64,000 nt of DNA from Carya illinoinensis (Eukaryota > Streptophyta > Magnoliopsida > Fagales > Juglandaceae). Positions within the stretch are counted from its first letter, which is position 1; the number at the start of each line of letters is the position of its first letter. The stretch is taken from assembly GCF_018687715.1 (NCBI RefSeq), contig NC_056760.1, positions 33,828,501 to 33,892,500 of the forward strand. Direction: 5' to 3'. The position numbers and the translations under genes were made by a program. Below are positions 40,560-52,359 of this stretch, one piece after another. The notes beneath the pieces were generated by a model. The model ran no database searches. It had not been told where the DNA came from and worked only from the letters and a program-made list of their open reading frames with translations.

Positions 40560-42110
40560 TTACATCATCTTACTAATAGTAGTGGACAAAATATAATTAG
40601 GAATTTCTTCTAAGTCATATAAGCCTGCATACACTAATAGTGAATTCTGAGCTAAACAATGGGCAACTTTATTAGCCTATCTTTCAACATGGTTTATAGA
40701 CCAAATAGTAGAGGAATTTAGAGTTTTTCTGGTATCATCAATAAGCATTCTTCCTTGACTCCAGTCTTGTGAAATCTTTTTAAGTCTATTAACCACCTAG
40801 AGAGCATCCCCTTCCATAATAACAGTTGTGATCCCCATGTTTAAAAAATGGCAGCTACCATCAGGGCATAAGACTCTCCAGTGAAAGGGTTGGCAAGTAA
40901 TGATCGTGAGGCTCTAAGTGTGCCAATCACATTCCCATTAGAGTCCCTAATTATAACACCAACTCCAACTCTCCCTGCCGCACTATCAATGGCAGCATCC
41001 CAATTCAACTTGTAGAGACTGTCAAGTGGTTTTTGCCAAGAGCAACTAGATTGTTCCACCACCATATTATTCATCTGCTGTTTCTCATTAATCTTATTGA
41101 AATTTGGACTTCCTTCTTGGCATTTTTTATGAGAGAGCTTGGAGAGGAGAAGCCTTTACCATGGATCAAGTTGTTCCTTCTAAACCAAATCAATCGAGCA
41201 ATAACAGCAGCTTCAACTAATTCCTCAACCTGTAGAGTCTTTATCATATTTCTCCAAACCTCTACAAAGGAACTTCTATGGCTAGACATCTTTTGAATCT
41301 TCATACAGCCCTGGCTCCACACATCTCTAGCAACTGCACAATCCGAGTGCACATGAACAACATTTTCGGGACTTTGTTTGCATATAAGGCATTCCATCTC
41401 TTTTATTACTTTCCTTTTCCATAGATTCCAAACCCATTCTTATGAGTAAGTAGTTCTTGTTGTAGATAATATGCCCTCTTGACTGAGAAAACACCAATCT
41501 ATTTGCAAGGCCAAACCAGCTGATCTTCTCTTCCTCCAAGACTGATTGGAATGGCTCTTATGATTTCAATATCAGAGTGGCAGAAATGGTGGGAAGAATG
41601 TTTTGATTCCATTGCTTCATATTAGAGTCAGTGATATCAGAAACCCACTTGTAATTATCAGCATCTTAGCCCCTATAGTGATTCATATGAGAGTGTGAGT
41701 TTGGTATCCACTTATCTTCCTAGATTCTAACCTTTTGGCCATTACCAATCCTCCATATCAACCCTTCATTCAATAGCTTGTGTCCTAACAAGAGACTTCT
41801 CCATGCAAATGAAGGTCTATTTCCCAGCTTGGCATCAAGAAAATGAGTGTGAGGGAAGTATTTGTGCTTGAAAACCTAAGCCAAGAGTGAATCTGGATTT
41901 TTTAAAATACACCAGAATTGCTTGGATAGCATAGTAGTATTGGAGCATTTAAAATCTCTAAATCCCAGACCACTTTGATCTTTTGATTGCCCTAACTAAC
42001 TCAAAAGGATTTCTTTTCCTTCTACAAATAAGAATTTTGTCTTCCAATTTGTGATTCTAGCCTAGCTAGGTTCGATCAATGAGGGAGTGAAATGCTGCCA
42101 CCTTAGCTTT
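40560..42110 (-). pseudogene. LINE remnant (RT C-terminus, zf-RVT, RNase H), minus strand
   Basis: Reading from 42,110 downward: SLLLGHKLLNEGLIWRIGNG (connector), EEEKISWFGLANRLVFSQS, MECLICKQSPENVVHVHSDC (zf-RVT), then LYKLNWDAAIDSAAGRVGVG and VIIRDSNGNVIGTLRA (RNase H start) and finally INHVER-ANKVAHCLAQNSL (RNase H end). Several stops and shifts separate the pieces. It faces the LINE at 38,860-39,993 tail to tail and is a different, diverged copy. Confidence 0.85.
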
Positions 42111-42240
42111 TCCTACCACAACTGAAAGTTGTAAAATATGAGTTATTTTCAACCTTAGCCTAGCTAGGTTTGATCAATGAGGGAGTGAATTGGTTGACTG
42201 TGAAATGAGTTGTTAGAAAGTTGTAAAATATGATTACTCA
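42060..42240. repeat. Short direct duplication of about 100 bp
   Basis: CCTAGCTAGGTTCGATCAAT followed by GAGGGAGTGAA occurs near 42,060 and again near 42,160, with AAAGTTGTAAAATATGA-like sequence after each. Confidence 0.7.
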
Positions 42241-42249
42241 TTTTATAAA

Positions 42250-43095
42250 TCCTTATAAGGATGTGTTTCTTCTAGAATAAATAATACTACTTGGCCATAT
42301 GAAACTTAATGCTTTACCATCATGTGATGCCACGTGGTTTATTAAAAAATTAAAAAAAACACAAACACAAACACAAAAGGGGTTGAGGGAACCTAGAGTT
42401 TTATACTTCCTATATTTATATTTATAAATTTCTTGTTGGTTTGAATTTTTTTTATTTTATTTTTTGTTTTTAATAAATTACGTAGCACCACCCCATTGTG
42501 CCACATTAAGAGGGTCATTTGAACGGTATATTTTAGATGACCTAATAGCAATCCTCTTATAGAATACGCTGCCTTTTTTAAATTACCTTATAGATTCATA
42601 ATATGTCGGAAGTATCCCTAGGCTTGTATCATGTTTATTCCATCTGTATCTTTTCGGGTTTTTACAGGGTTGCTCTACTTTTCTAAGCTTGCCTTTTCAG
42701 AGAAGGGTCCAGTGTTGGGCGCTTTTGGACTTCTGATTCCTTGCCTATTTCTCTCTTCCATTAAGAAATGCACTTGCAACTTTGCTTTTTGATAAATTGC
42801 ATTAAAAGAAGGCTGACGTTGAAATAATTGACAATCAAGTGGTGAGGTTTACCAAATTTCTACTCTCGTGGAAGTTCCAGTATAGAAGTTCCACCCAAAA
42901 TGCTACAACTTTCAGCACAAACCAAGTGGTTTTTCACAAAATTTTACAAACCAAGTGCCTTTTCAGCAAAGGGTCGGCTTGGCACGCTCAAGTGTGCGGG
43001 GTCGGGTCAGCATTTGGGCTGGTCGCATGGCAGGCCTAGAAACCACCAAGTGTCTCCTTCCTATAATGAAATACCAATCCCACTAAACAGCTATT
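42250..43095. other. Spacer, no gene seen
   Basis: Short repeats near 42,340-42,380 (CACAAACACAAACACAAA) and unassigned sequence with short frames lacking domains. A CCAAGTG word recurs in 42,920-43,050. Confidence 0.4.
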
Positions 43096-43100
43096 AGTTA

Positions 43101-43272
43101 AAGAGAAATGATATTTGTAATCATGGTTGTGCAAGTGACGTGCAGTCGCTTTAAAAAAATGAATTAATATGGGATGCACATGAAAAAAAAACTAACTTTT
43201 TAATCATGAACCCTACCCTTTTTCAAAGCGATTGCAACGGCATTTGCAATTCTACGACTGTATGTAGCATTA
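43101..43272. mobile_element. Short foldback MITE
   Basis: About 170 bp with imperfect inverted ends (AGAAATGATATTTGTAATCA against AGTAATGCTACATACAGTCG read from the other side) and complementary interiors (GTCGCTTTAAAAA / TTTTCAAAGCGATTGC). The appearance is that of a high-copy tree MITE; family name unknown to me. Confidence 0.6.
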
Positions 43273-43279
43273 CTTTTTT

Positions 43280-46200
43280 TTTTCTTTTTTTGATATTGGG
43301 TTTCGGGAGGGAATCGAATCCAACATCTCTCTTATAAAAGCTGAGTCTCATGCCATCTGAGTCACATTCTCTAAACTAAACTTAAAAGGTTATTAAATAT
43401 TACTGTAGATAGATTAAATACATATCTTTATCAATTATTTATCTTTTCCCTTTCTCATCAACCGCTTCGACTTCTTCCCTCTCAAAAAACCAGACATTCC
43501 CCAAGCGGCCGAGAGCTTCATTCTTCTACTAGAGACAATACCACCGCACCACCACTCCAAGTCTCGTCGGCAAGAGGACCACCGCTCCTTTTAGGGATGG
43601 AGAAAAGAGAAGGCAAAATTGACTTTGATATTAAAAGTTTTATTTGTTTTTACAGAGCATACGCAGTGTCGGACTTTTCGTTTGCCTTTAATTTTTTTCT
43701 CAATGGTTTTAATTGACTAATTGCTGGAGTGCAGGTGGATTATGTTTGTGAAAACTGTTTCTTTCTTGCATTGCTTTCTTATGCGGGTAAGCTTATGCAT
43801 GGTTTCCTCAATCCAGAATTTATTTACAAACTTCTTTTTATTAAGGTTTTGATTTCGGGTTTTTCAAGAACTGGCTTCGCTTTTTTGAGTATGTGTGTGT
43901 GTTTGCTGTGGGTTGAGCAGGAAGAATAATATTTTTATGATGTGTTTGTAATATGGTGTTCTTTGTGACAAAATCTGTTATGATTGCCCATTTTGTTAAA
44001 ATTGTAGGATATGTGTTTGTAAAAAGTACTCTTGAAATGTAAGGTGTTCCTAGTTGAATTATACTGTCATTTAACCTCAAAAAAAAAAAATTATACTGTC
44101 ATTTAATCTCCTTTTGGTATGTCACTAAATTTTATCTACTTCATATGAAATAGTATTAATTTAATTAGAATATAATTACTAATTCACATATAATAGGTAA
44201 AATGATAAAATCTGATAAAATTAAAAAAATTAAATATTTTTAAAATAATATTATTTTATTATTATATAATAAATAAATGAATAATCTAATGTGAAAATTT
44301 GATGTGAATGGAATGATTATTCTAATGTGGGGATTGGAATAGTCAAAGATTCAAAGTGAAATTTATCTCACATTAGCTAAAATGTCCTTTTAACTTTCAC
44401 TAATCTATTTAGAGTACTCTAACTCTCACTTTCAAAGTCTCGACCATATTTTAAAAGTTTTCTTCTACTCTCATAGAAGACTTAAATCCTAAGCAAGCTT
44501 TTGTAGAAATAGTTTAGCTCAAAAATCCCAACAGCCTCGCTAGCATTCAACCACACCAATTATACATTCCAACATGTGAACAAGGGCCTCAACCTGAAAC
44601 GATCCCAAAAATGTCACTAGTTTCAAGGACCAAGTTCTAATGTTTACCAAACACAAATATCCTTAAACCAAAATCAGCACCAACTCCATATCCCCGGATT
44701 ATGCGTATAAAAGCAGAAAAAGAAATAATGGGAACAACAACGAAAAGAAAAGGAATCAAACTCCTACTGCTTCCTGAGAGGAAGCATGGGAAGCAGTTAA
44801 TAGGAGGTTATGGGTGTGGTGGTTGGGGAAATATTTTTTTAAGAAAGTGTCAGGTTTTGCCAGCTAATAACAGCTGCGAAGTGCCCGTGCAAGGATGCCG
44901 TGGGAGTCCAATCAAATCATTGGGGGCTGATTCACAGTTTCACAATGGCCTGTAGGCTGAGACGCATATGAGTGGCTTGAGGTGTCACCAACTAGCCGTT
45001 TTCCCTTGTCTCTCCCACCCACCCACGAACCTTCCTGCCCCGACCTCACGTGCAACACGTCCCTTGCTGTGCCTACCTCCTTTGGTGGTCAGAGGAGCTT
45101 CTTTTTAGGTTATTTGAACTTCCACTAATTAAGAGCCCTGCTGTTTCTAAACTTCTCAGGATAAATAATGAGTACAGTTTTGGAGTATACAAATCCGTTC
45201 TCTCTTTTTTAAAAAATGGACAAATCCAAAAGCTAATAATAGATTTCACTATTTTTCAAGAGCTTGTACAGAGTTACTATTCTTTCCTAATAATTTGCTT
45301 CAAAAGGGTGTCCTGTGCACACACTCATACTGTTTTGAACTTTCCCAATAACTTACTAGAAGGAATATGCCCTAACCATTTTTATACAGATTTATAACAG
45401 CATGGATTCCAACTTGTTCTGTTGCATAACCAGAAGTTCATTTGAGTGGAAATTGATGCTGTAATCAAGAAAATAAAATGTTGTGCAAGTTTTTTACAAC
45501 CATTGTATGTTTGTTTTGGTTGGATTTGTGTTCATCTCAAATCAATTAATTTACACATATTTTGTAGTTTGAATCTAGCTATATGCTATAATTTTCTGCA
45601 ACTTTTTACAAGATGGAGTGTACATTCATCAACAACCCAAAAAAGTGACTTTTCTAGAAAATATCAACCGCCTTTCTCGCTCAGTCCCTTTCAGTGTCTA
45701 CACAACTGCTGGCAGTTAACACAAATGATGTGTGACATGTGTCCAACTGGGTAACTCTTTTCTCCTTCGACCAACCGAGTCCAGCACAGCTTTGTCTTCA
45801 GGGGATGAATCCATGTGCTGTCACTCAATCATCTTCTGAGCAAAATATAACTTCAACAACGAACCCACCAGGAAATACAAGAAACCTCACCATAACTATC
45901 ATCGTCTTCATCCTGCTCTTCTCATTAATCTCATATCCTACTAATTCTTGTACTTATTGAAAAACACTTTGGCAACATCTGTTCAAACTCGATTCATTCG
46001 GAAAAACTGAAGAAACAAAAATGTAGACAGGTCCCAATCTCACAGTTGTGTGTTGTGTACCAAGATTAATTCACTCAATCAAATGACAATAAAAAATATT
46101 GGAAAACCATGTATTAGTGTTCTTATAATATCAGATTCTGGAGCCACTATTTCACATTTTTGCTTCTCTGTGTTACAAGTGTATGATATAAATGTAAATC

Positions 46201-47350
46201 AAAGAAAAGTTGACTGTTGATTTCCCATAATCAGAAAAACGCAAAATATCATCCTTTGGTCGGTGGCATAACAGAGAAAAAGGAACATAAATGATAAATG
46301 CAATGTCGCAATTATCGAGGATCAAGCATTCTTTTCTAGGATTCAAAGATGTGGCTTCCATTCTCTTCTCTGCGATACAAGATTTTTTTTTTCCTTCCCT
46401 TTCCTTCCCTTTTGCTCTGCATAACCCATCTCCTGTGTGCACGGCCAGAGTAGTGCAGAGATACGCAAAACTCATCACGAATCAATTTGTTGGAAAACGG
46501 GAAACGGCAATACCAAGAACAGTGTTGTACGTACGGACAGTACACAGCTTTTAGATCTTGCAAATTTAAGACTAATTCAAGATAAGTGGGGTACTGAAGG
46601 AATGTAAAAGGCCGGAGAAATTAAACCACTTATATCTATAGCCCAAATGGCACGTTAAACTCGTTTTCTTGGAAATAATAATAAAGAAACATTTGCGAAA
46701 GGACCGAAACATGAACAGTAAAACAGAAATAAACATTGATTTTGGTGTTCATGTTTCTGTCCGTGCGCTTAGTGGTGTTCAATAATAATAGAACATCTTT
46801 AGGAATCCAAAATAAACAGGTAAACAAACCGGTTTGTCCCACATATATATGCATAAGAATCGTAAAAATTTTCATGGGTCTTAACACTTTGAAGCCAAGA
46901 TCTCTTTGTCTCTATCTGTATCTGAAGAAAGTGATATATATTAGAAATGAGTGGGATCGCACTGTGCCCAAGAAGCTTATCCCATCCCCCTTCATATCTT
47001 ATCTTTTTGCATTCTCTCTCAACTTGTGGGGTCGTCTTAACTTTGAGAACTTCGAAAGATCAGTACTGATCCGGCACAATCGATCCTTAAGAAAGAGATA
47101 GAAAGAAAGACAAAGGAAACTAATTTAATAACTTCGAATCATGCTATGTATGCATGTTCGTACAGTTTCGTATCAAGATAGCCATACCATATAAAATTCA
47201 GTGAATGGTACAGCACGGCAAAAGGCAGCAACTATATATCACTTACGGTATGCCCTTGAAAAATGCCACTACTCGTTTGCAGCTGCTCACATCTTAGCTA
47301 CCTATCACCTCAACCATTTAATGCTCCGAAGTAGTGCTTTCTTCTTCCTT
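43280..47350. other. Low-repeat region upstream of SAUR, no gene supported
   Basis: Short frames exist (for example 44,701-44,955, 45,050-45,397, 45,739-45,960, 46,736-47,101) but none shows a domain, codon-like conservation cue or splice-consistent partner. The part after about 46,600 is the likely promoter and upstream region of the SAUR gene. A canonical auxin response core TGTCTC lies at 46,907-46,912. Confidence 0.4.
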
Positions 47351-47358
47351 TCCACACT

Positions 47359-47367
47359 AATATAAAC
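47359..47367 (+). promoter_or_regulatory. TATA box of SAUR gene
   Basis: TAATATAAA lies about 120 bp before the start codon and 30-40 bp before the CT tract, the expected position for a transcript whose leader begins in or just before the CT repeat. Confidence 0.55.
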
Positions 47368-47393
47368 CTTGCAGTTCCTTACTGCCACCCCCA

Positions 47394-47395
<2 letters not shown>

Positions 47396-47455
<60 letters not shown>
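47396..47455 (+). repeat. (TC)n tract in probable SAUR 5' leader
   Basis: Thirty CT units. Pyrimidine-rich leaders of this kind are common directly upstream of plant start codons. Length polymorphism is expected. Confidence 0.92.
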
Positions 47456-47457
<2 letters not shown>

Positions 47458-47480
47458 AGCTGTGTGTGTGTTCTATTTTA

Positions 47481-47870
47481 ATGAAGATTATGATGAAGGG
47501 AAAAATAATCTCGAGGGCATGCATGAACAAGTGGAGAAAGATGGGGAGTAGAGTTATACCTTGTGCTGCGTGTGATTACTGCTGTCAATGGGCATTGTGG
47601 CCTACTGCAAATGAAGAAAAATCCATTCCAAAAGATGTCCCAAAGGGTCACTTAGTGGTGTATGTTGGAGAGAACTCCACGAGGTTTGTGATCAAAGTCA
47701 CCATTCTCAATCACCCACTTTTCAAGGCATTGTTGGACCAAGCACGGGATGAATATGATTTCACCGGTACTGACTCAAAACTCTGCATCCCTTGCGACGA
47801 GAACCTTTTCATCAATGTTGTTCGCTGCGCTAGCTCTCCTGTTGATCGGAGGATCCCTCTGTGTCTCTAA
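47481..47870 (+). CDS. SAUR family auxin-responsive protein
   Basis: Intronless 129-residue frame. The SAUR core spans about residues 50-118: DVPKGHLVVYVGENSTRFVI, LNHPLFKALLDQARDEYDFT and KLCIPCDENLFINVVRC match the conserved blocks, including the HPLF, EYxF and IPC motifs. Small auxin-up RNAs are short-lived proteins that, in known members, inhibit PP2C.D phosphatases at the plasma membrane, keeping proton pumps active and promoting cell expansion. The N-terminal 49 residues are basic (KIMMKGKIISRACMNKWRK) and then Cys-rich (CAACDYCC). I start at the ATG at 47,481; an in-frame GTG at 47,466 is not a likely plant start. The core is nearest, from memory, to the SAUR32/33-like subgroup. It is the only clearly intact host gene here, and is preceded by a TATA box and CT tract. 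Confidence 0.93.
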   Translation: MKIMMKGKIISRACMNKWRKMGSRVIPCAACDYCCQWALWPTANEEKSIPKDVPKGHLVVYVGENSTRFVIKVTILNHPLFKALLDQARDEYDFTGTDSKLCIPCDENLFINVVRCASSPVDRRIPLCL

Positions 47871-48062
47871 CTGATGATACCATTTAGCCATAATATGAAT
47901 ACTATATTTGTAGAATTGTGATCACATAATTATCCCGATCTATCTCTTAATTACTAATGTAATTCAGTTTTCTGGGATCGTTTAATGATTTTAGGTTCTA
48001 GAATTGTGACAGATCATTATCTCGGGCCTTTTATTTTTTATTTTTTATGGTCACTGCTTATG
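47871..48062 (+). other. Probable SAUR 3' untranslated region
   Basis: AT-rich sequence after the stop codon. No perfect AATAAA; AATATAATG-like variants occur. Ends before the MITE. Confidence 0.35.
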
Positions 48063-48260
48063 CTATGAGAGGTATAGAAAAGAATATAATGGTTTGGTTA
48101 CATGAAATGTGATATTTTATTAAATGTTGAATAAAATATTATTATAATATAATTTTTTAATATTAATTTTATTTTAAAATTTAAAAAAATTATAATAATA
48201 GTATAAGTTAAGATGAGATGAAATAGTTTAAATTTAAGTAAACAAATAAAAGGCCAAGTA
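48063..48260. mobile_element. MITE of the GAGATGAG family, diverged copy
   Basis: Contains the core TTTTTTAATATTAATTTTATT and GATGAGATGAAATAGTTTAA that are shared with 35,117-35,493 and 53,216-53,430. Ends are too diverged to place exactly. Confidence 0.5.
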
Positions 48261-48789
48261 AAACCTACTCTTGCATCCAAGCTCGACCCGCAAAAGGTAT
48301 TGTAGAAATTGCGAACCGGCCTAGGCATTTAGCCCCATATGGCTTAACATTTTGGACTGAAAAATTATCCGACATACGAATTGGTGCAAATATAATGGAA
48401 AAATTCAAAACATAAGAATACACTTCACACATTTTTTTATTTTTTATTTTTTATTTTTTTTATTTTATTAAATATTTGGTATATGAATAATGAATAGAAA
48501 AATTTAATTAGTTTAAGAATAATAAACTCAAAAAAAAAAAAAATGTGGTGTGTGGGCTTAGACACTACAAGAATTATGGTCATTTGCATCGCAAGTTTTG
48601 GTTACAAAAATTAGGAAAAATTGATACAAATATTTTTTTGCATCAATTTTTAATCGTCGCCAGTTGGATGTTATTATTTAGTTATTTTTAAGTTTCAGCA
48701 TCCGTTTAATGAAATGGTTGCTAATACCTTACCTTTTGTATAGATTTTTATCTGCTGCAAAAAATTCAAAATTGGTTGGAATTAGTCAT

Positions 48790-49015
48790 TCCAACCACTA
48801 ATTTGTTTGGATGCAAATGGACATGTGCATCCATAATAATTCGATGCAAAATAACTTTATTTGGATGTAATTGTTGCAAACAGTTTATCATATTTGTCCA
48901 TTCACATCCATAATAACTCGATGCAAAAAAAAAAGTTTGGATGCGAATGGACATTTGTATCCACAATAACTCGATGTAAAAATAACTTGATTTGGATGCA
49001 ATCGGTGCTCCCATT
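48790..49015. repeat. CACTA subterminal repeats (left)
   Basis: Three to four copies of a unit of about 70-75 bp with TTTGGATGC, ATGGACAT and CATCCATAATAACTCGATGC. The array is of the kind bound by CACTA transposase. Confidence 0.8.
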
Positions 49016-49902
49016 TATTAGTGAAGCTCCCATCCTCGTTAATATTAGACACCCTTTTTGCAACCAATAAGTGGAATAGACACCATCCTCATTAATAAAA
49101 ATTATCAAGACAATGAACAAAATTCCGATCACCATGTATCTACAAATTGCTAAGACATGCTCTACATGTTCTGCTCTTTCATCCAGCCAAGACACACTCC
49201 ACATGATAATTACTGAGGATGTATATATATATTAACATGTTACATGTCATGGGCAGCAACCACTTATATACTTAGCTAGTTGCCCATTTGCCATTACAAG
49301 TACCAGTTTAGATAATAACTACATGTACATAAATAATAGAATTTCAATATATTAAACTGCTGCAATCATCCAGTCATGCAAATTACATAAATAATATCAT
49401 ATTACATTCCATCAAATTTTAACCAAAATAATATAAACACTTGCCATGTACTGAATTAGTAGAGGTTCCTCTTTAACTTTAAAATGAATGTTGGGGAAGC
49501 AGGTGTACGTCAAATTTTTTGATGCAAATTGTTTCCACTTTCAGCATCTCTCTATCATCCTTGGTTCCACCAAACTAAGGCGTAGCATTTCAGGCAATCT
49601 TTACCATCAACTTACAGCCATGCTTCTTTCAGGGCAACAGCCAATATGCATATATATATAAGCAGCCACATCTTCACAACTATGCTCTGTCTTAATTCAA
49701 CCAACTGGTCAACCATTTTAGCATTAACTAACATTGTTCACACTTATTTTCCCTAATAGTTTATAAATACCATGCACACAATTTGTATCCATTTTGTGGA
49801 GCTAAAATTAATCATCAACCATGGATAGAATATAACCATCAAAGGTATAAAGCCCCATCTGCAATAAATGAGAAACACAAAGCAAGAATTACATATAGTT
49901 TC

Positions 49903-50390
49903 TTTTTTTTTTTTTTAAATAGACTTCATTCCATCCAATGAAACCAAAGTTACAACTGTGAATAATCAATATAGGAAAATCCAGATTACTAGCCAAACCG
50001 CTCAACTGTGAAGGGCTCCTCCGCCTATAAATTTCTTTATGGCGAACATGTCTTAACTTCTATATACTCTCAATTGACAACAATCAATTGAGAAAATGCT
50101 TTGTTAAAAAATAGAACTGAAACGACATCTCTTCCGAAAAGAGAGATACTAACATGCTCCACCTTCCCTAGGAGGAGGAGTACAAACACCCACCTTACTC
50201 TAAAGGAGGAGTGAGACGGTCACCCAGCTTCCTCCAAAGGAGGAGTGAGACTTCACTGCTATGGACTTCAAGTCCAATAGCCTATTTCTTATTATTATAA
50301 AGTAAAGCAAATAAAGCACCTAAAAGCAAATAGGCTCCCACCTCCCTGTTGGATGGCGCTAGCTTTTCCTTACTGATATATATGAAAAAA
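49903..50390 (-). mobile_element. 5'-truncated LINE 3' end
   Basis: On the minus strand TTTCATTGGATGGAATGAAG is followed by TCTATTT and a run of about 15 A, a typical plant LINE 3' end. Upstream are three imperfect copies of a roughly 43-bp unit (AAAGGAGGAGTGAGAC, 50,160-50,250). No coding part remains. Confidence 0.45.
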
Positions 50391-50677
50391 GAACACCCAA
50401 TTAAAGAGATGTTCTTGCATGGTGGCGTGCACTTTCAGGAAAATACAAACTAACTATCCAAACTGAGGTAAAGCATGTCAATTATAATAATGGAGAAAAA
50501 AGCATGTTTGAAACTGTTTTTGGGAAGAGCAATGAACATCTCATACTAGTCTATTGCTTGTGGTCTAATTCACTGAACCCATTTGTAAATTCTTTTCAGA
50601 GAGTTAGTTAAATGCCACTTCATAACAATAGATGTTCCCCATTTTAGCCATATTTCTTTGCAGTAAAGTTTTACTGA

Positions 50678-50714
<37 letters not shown>

Positions 50715-51730
50715 GCACCAAAAGCATCTTTCTTTCCTAAAAAAGACAGAATTCAATACTGAAATTTTAATAGAACAAGCGGTGGTCTCGGTTTCAAGGT
50801 AGGGAATGAAATAAAAAACTACAAGTTCTCTCAAGTGTTTGGTCATGCTTTTCAATAGAACATCATTCTATCCTGCGGCTTCACCACAAGCAATTTGCAA
50901 AATGACCAACAAAAGCTGAGATGCCTTACTCCTCCGAAGACAAAACATATTTAAGGGAATATCTTTCAGGGTCAGTCGAACATACAAAGTCTGTAATTTT
51001 GATTTCCTTAATGGCACAAGTAAAATGTCCCTTGTCCACATTTGATAGTTGAGAACTAGAGATAGTAAGGAAACGGCAAAAAAATGAAAAAGCATCTCAC
51101 TTAAAACTTAGCCATTGTATTGGGTTAGGTTGAGTTGAGACTGCAACATCAAACCCCATAAAAACTTGAACTTTAATTATCTTTTACTTTCTTGGGGACC
51201 AAACAGAGAAATGGAAATAGATTCTAGCGAAACAATCGAATCTATTTTTAGTGACCATATAGTAACTAACACCAACGCCATTGTGCATCAACTAACCCAG
51301 ACTATATTTAAAATCATTGAAACAGAAGTCCCCTGTTTGGTTACTCAGAAAAACGATAGAAAGAAAGAAACCCAGAAAATACACTTCAGCCCAAGTCAGA
51401 TTTGAAAAAAACCACTCATCACAAACCATGATAAAGGAACATACCTTAGTTTTCTGAACGATTTGGTGGAGATCAATTTACAAAGTTGCTGTCGAGTACC
51501 ATCTATGAGAAAGAGAGAGAGAGAGAATGGGGGGGCTAGGTTCTGTTTTCCTAAGGAACATGAACTGCCAGGCAGAGGAAGTGACCATGCGGGTGGTTCC
51601 TGAGATGAATGGGGAGGGGTGCGGGACTGAGATAGAGGGGGCCTCAAGGGCAGAGAGCTTCGAAGGGGGAGGGGTTAGGGCATTGGACAAGAGGGAGGGG
51701 TGCGGAAGTGAGATGTTAGTGATGTACGCG
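50391..51730. other. Unidentified cargo of CACTA element
   Basis: No recognisable domain on either strand. On the minus strand 51,500-51,730 is GC-rich with an AG repeat and looks like a gene's leader. It could be captured host sequence. Only short frames are present. Confidence 0.35.
50682..50711. repeat. (TA)n microsatellite
   Basis: Fifteen TA units in CACTA cargo. Confidence 0.95.
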
Positions 51731-51762
51731 TACCCTAAATTTTAAGTGATCTGGAACATTAG

Positions 51763-52000
51763 CTCGAGCGACGTGTCAAGCTAGGGTCGAGCGGCACATT
51801 CTGCTTGAGTTCACTTGAGCGCCATGTCGAGCGAAGGTCGAGTGTTCAACTCTGTTTGAGTTAGCTTGAGTGCCATGTTGAGCGCGTGTTGAGCGTTCAA
51901 CTCTGTCTGAATTCGCTCGAGCGCCCTGTCGAGCGAGGGTCGAGCGTTCAACTCTGCCTAGGTTAGCTCGAGCGCCCTGTTGAGCGGTGATCAAATCTGT
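51763..52000. repeat. 51-bp minisatellite
   Basis: Units begin at 51,763, 51,814, 51,865, 51,916 and 51,967, so the period is exactly 51 bp with no indels over four full units. Each unit contains CTCGAGCGCC, TGTCGAGCG and TTCAACTCTG variants. Because 51 is a multiple of three, open frames of 17-residue repeats arise on the minus strand. Confidence 0.92.
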
Positions 52001-52174
52001 GCGATTTTAGGAAGCTCACGCAGTTAATGTGCATCCATCCATAATTTGGAAGCAATTACTCTTTATTTGCATCCAATTCTTTTGCCACGTATAAAAAATC
52101 GATGCAAAAAGTCATTCTTTGTAGTGAGATATTTTAAAAAAATATATTTTTAATTATTTTCTTTATTTTTTAAT

Positions 52175-52199
52175 TATTATTATTATTATTATTATTATT
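52175..52199. repeat. (ATT)n microsatellite
   Basis: About eight ATT units just outside the CACTA element. Confidence 0.9.
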
Positions 52200-52359
52200 T
52201 ACTTAATAGTTAAGGAAATGAATATTAGTAAAGTTATATATCTCTTTAATTTTTTTCTTAACGATTCAGGATGTTTAAAAACTACTTAAAAGAAAATAAT
52301 GAAAAAAAAATAAAAATTTCAATTAATACACAATAGAGTAGTAAACGGGTGGTAAGAGG

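Larger units (their letters stand above)
48563..52126. mobile_element. CACTA-type DNA transposon, 3.56 kb, non-autonomous
   Basis: Left end CACTACAAGAATTATGG and right end CACTACAAAGAATGACTTT (reverse complement) are each followed by TTTGCATCG motifs. Flanking 3-bp duplication AGA (48,560-48,562 and 52,127-52,129) is perfect. The left subterminal zone repeats CATCCATAATAACTCGATGC; the right has related TCGATGCAAA. No transposase domain is visible in the interior. It contains a LINE 3' end, a (TA)n tract and a 51-bp minisatellite. Confidence 0.9.

Noticed and set aside
44701..44955. 84-codon plus-strand frame
   Set aside because: No domain, no splice partner, and unremarkable composition.
45050..45397. 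115-codon plus-strand frame
   Set aside because: No domain recognised; starts from a non-ATG-supported context and has AT-driven composition.
46131..46150. Retroviral-type protease motif: the frame reads ISDSGATISHF
   Set aside because: A single short motif with no further Copia or Gypsy blocks in order on either side and stops close by; most likely chance.
51776..51994. 72-codon minus-strand frame with 17-residue repeats
   Set aside because: Explained by the 51-bp minisatellite; no promoter or homology argument for a protein.
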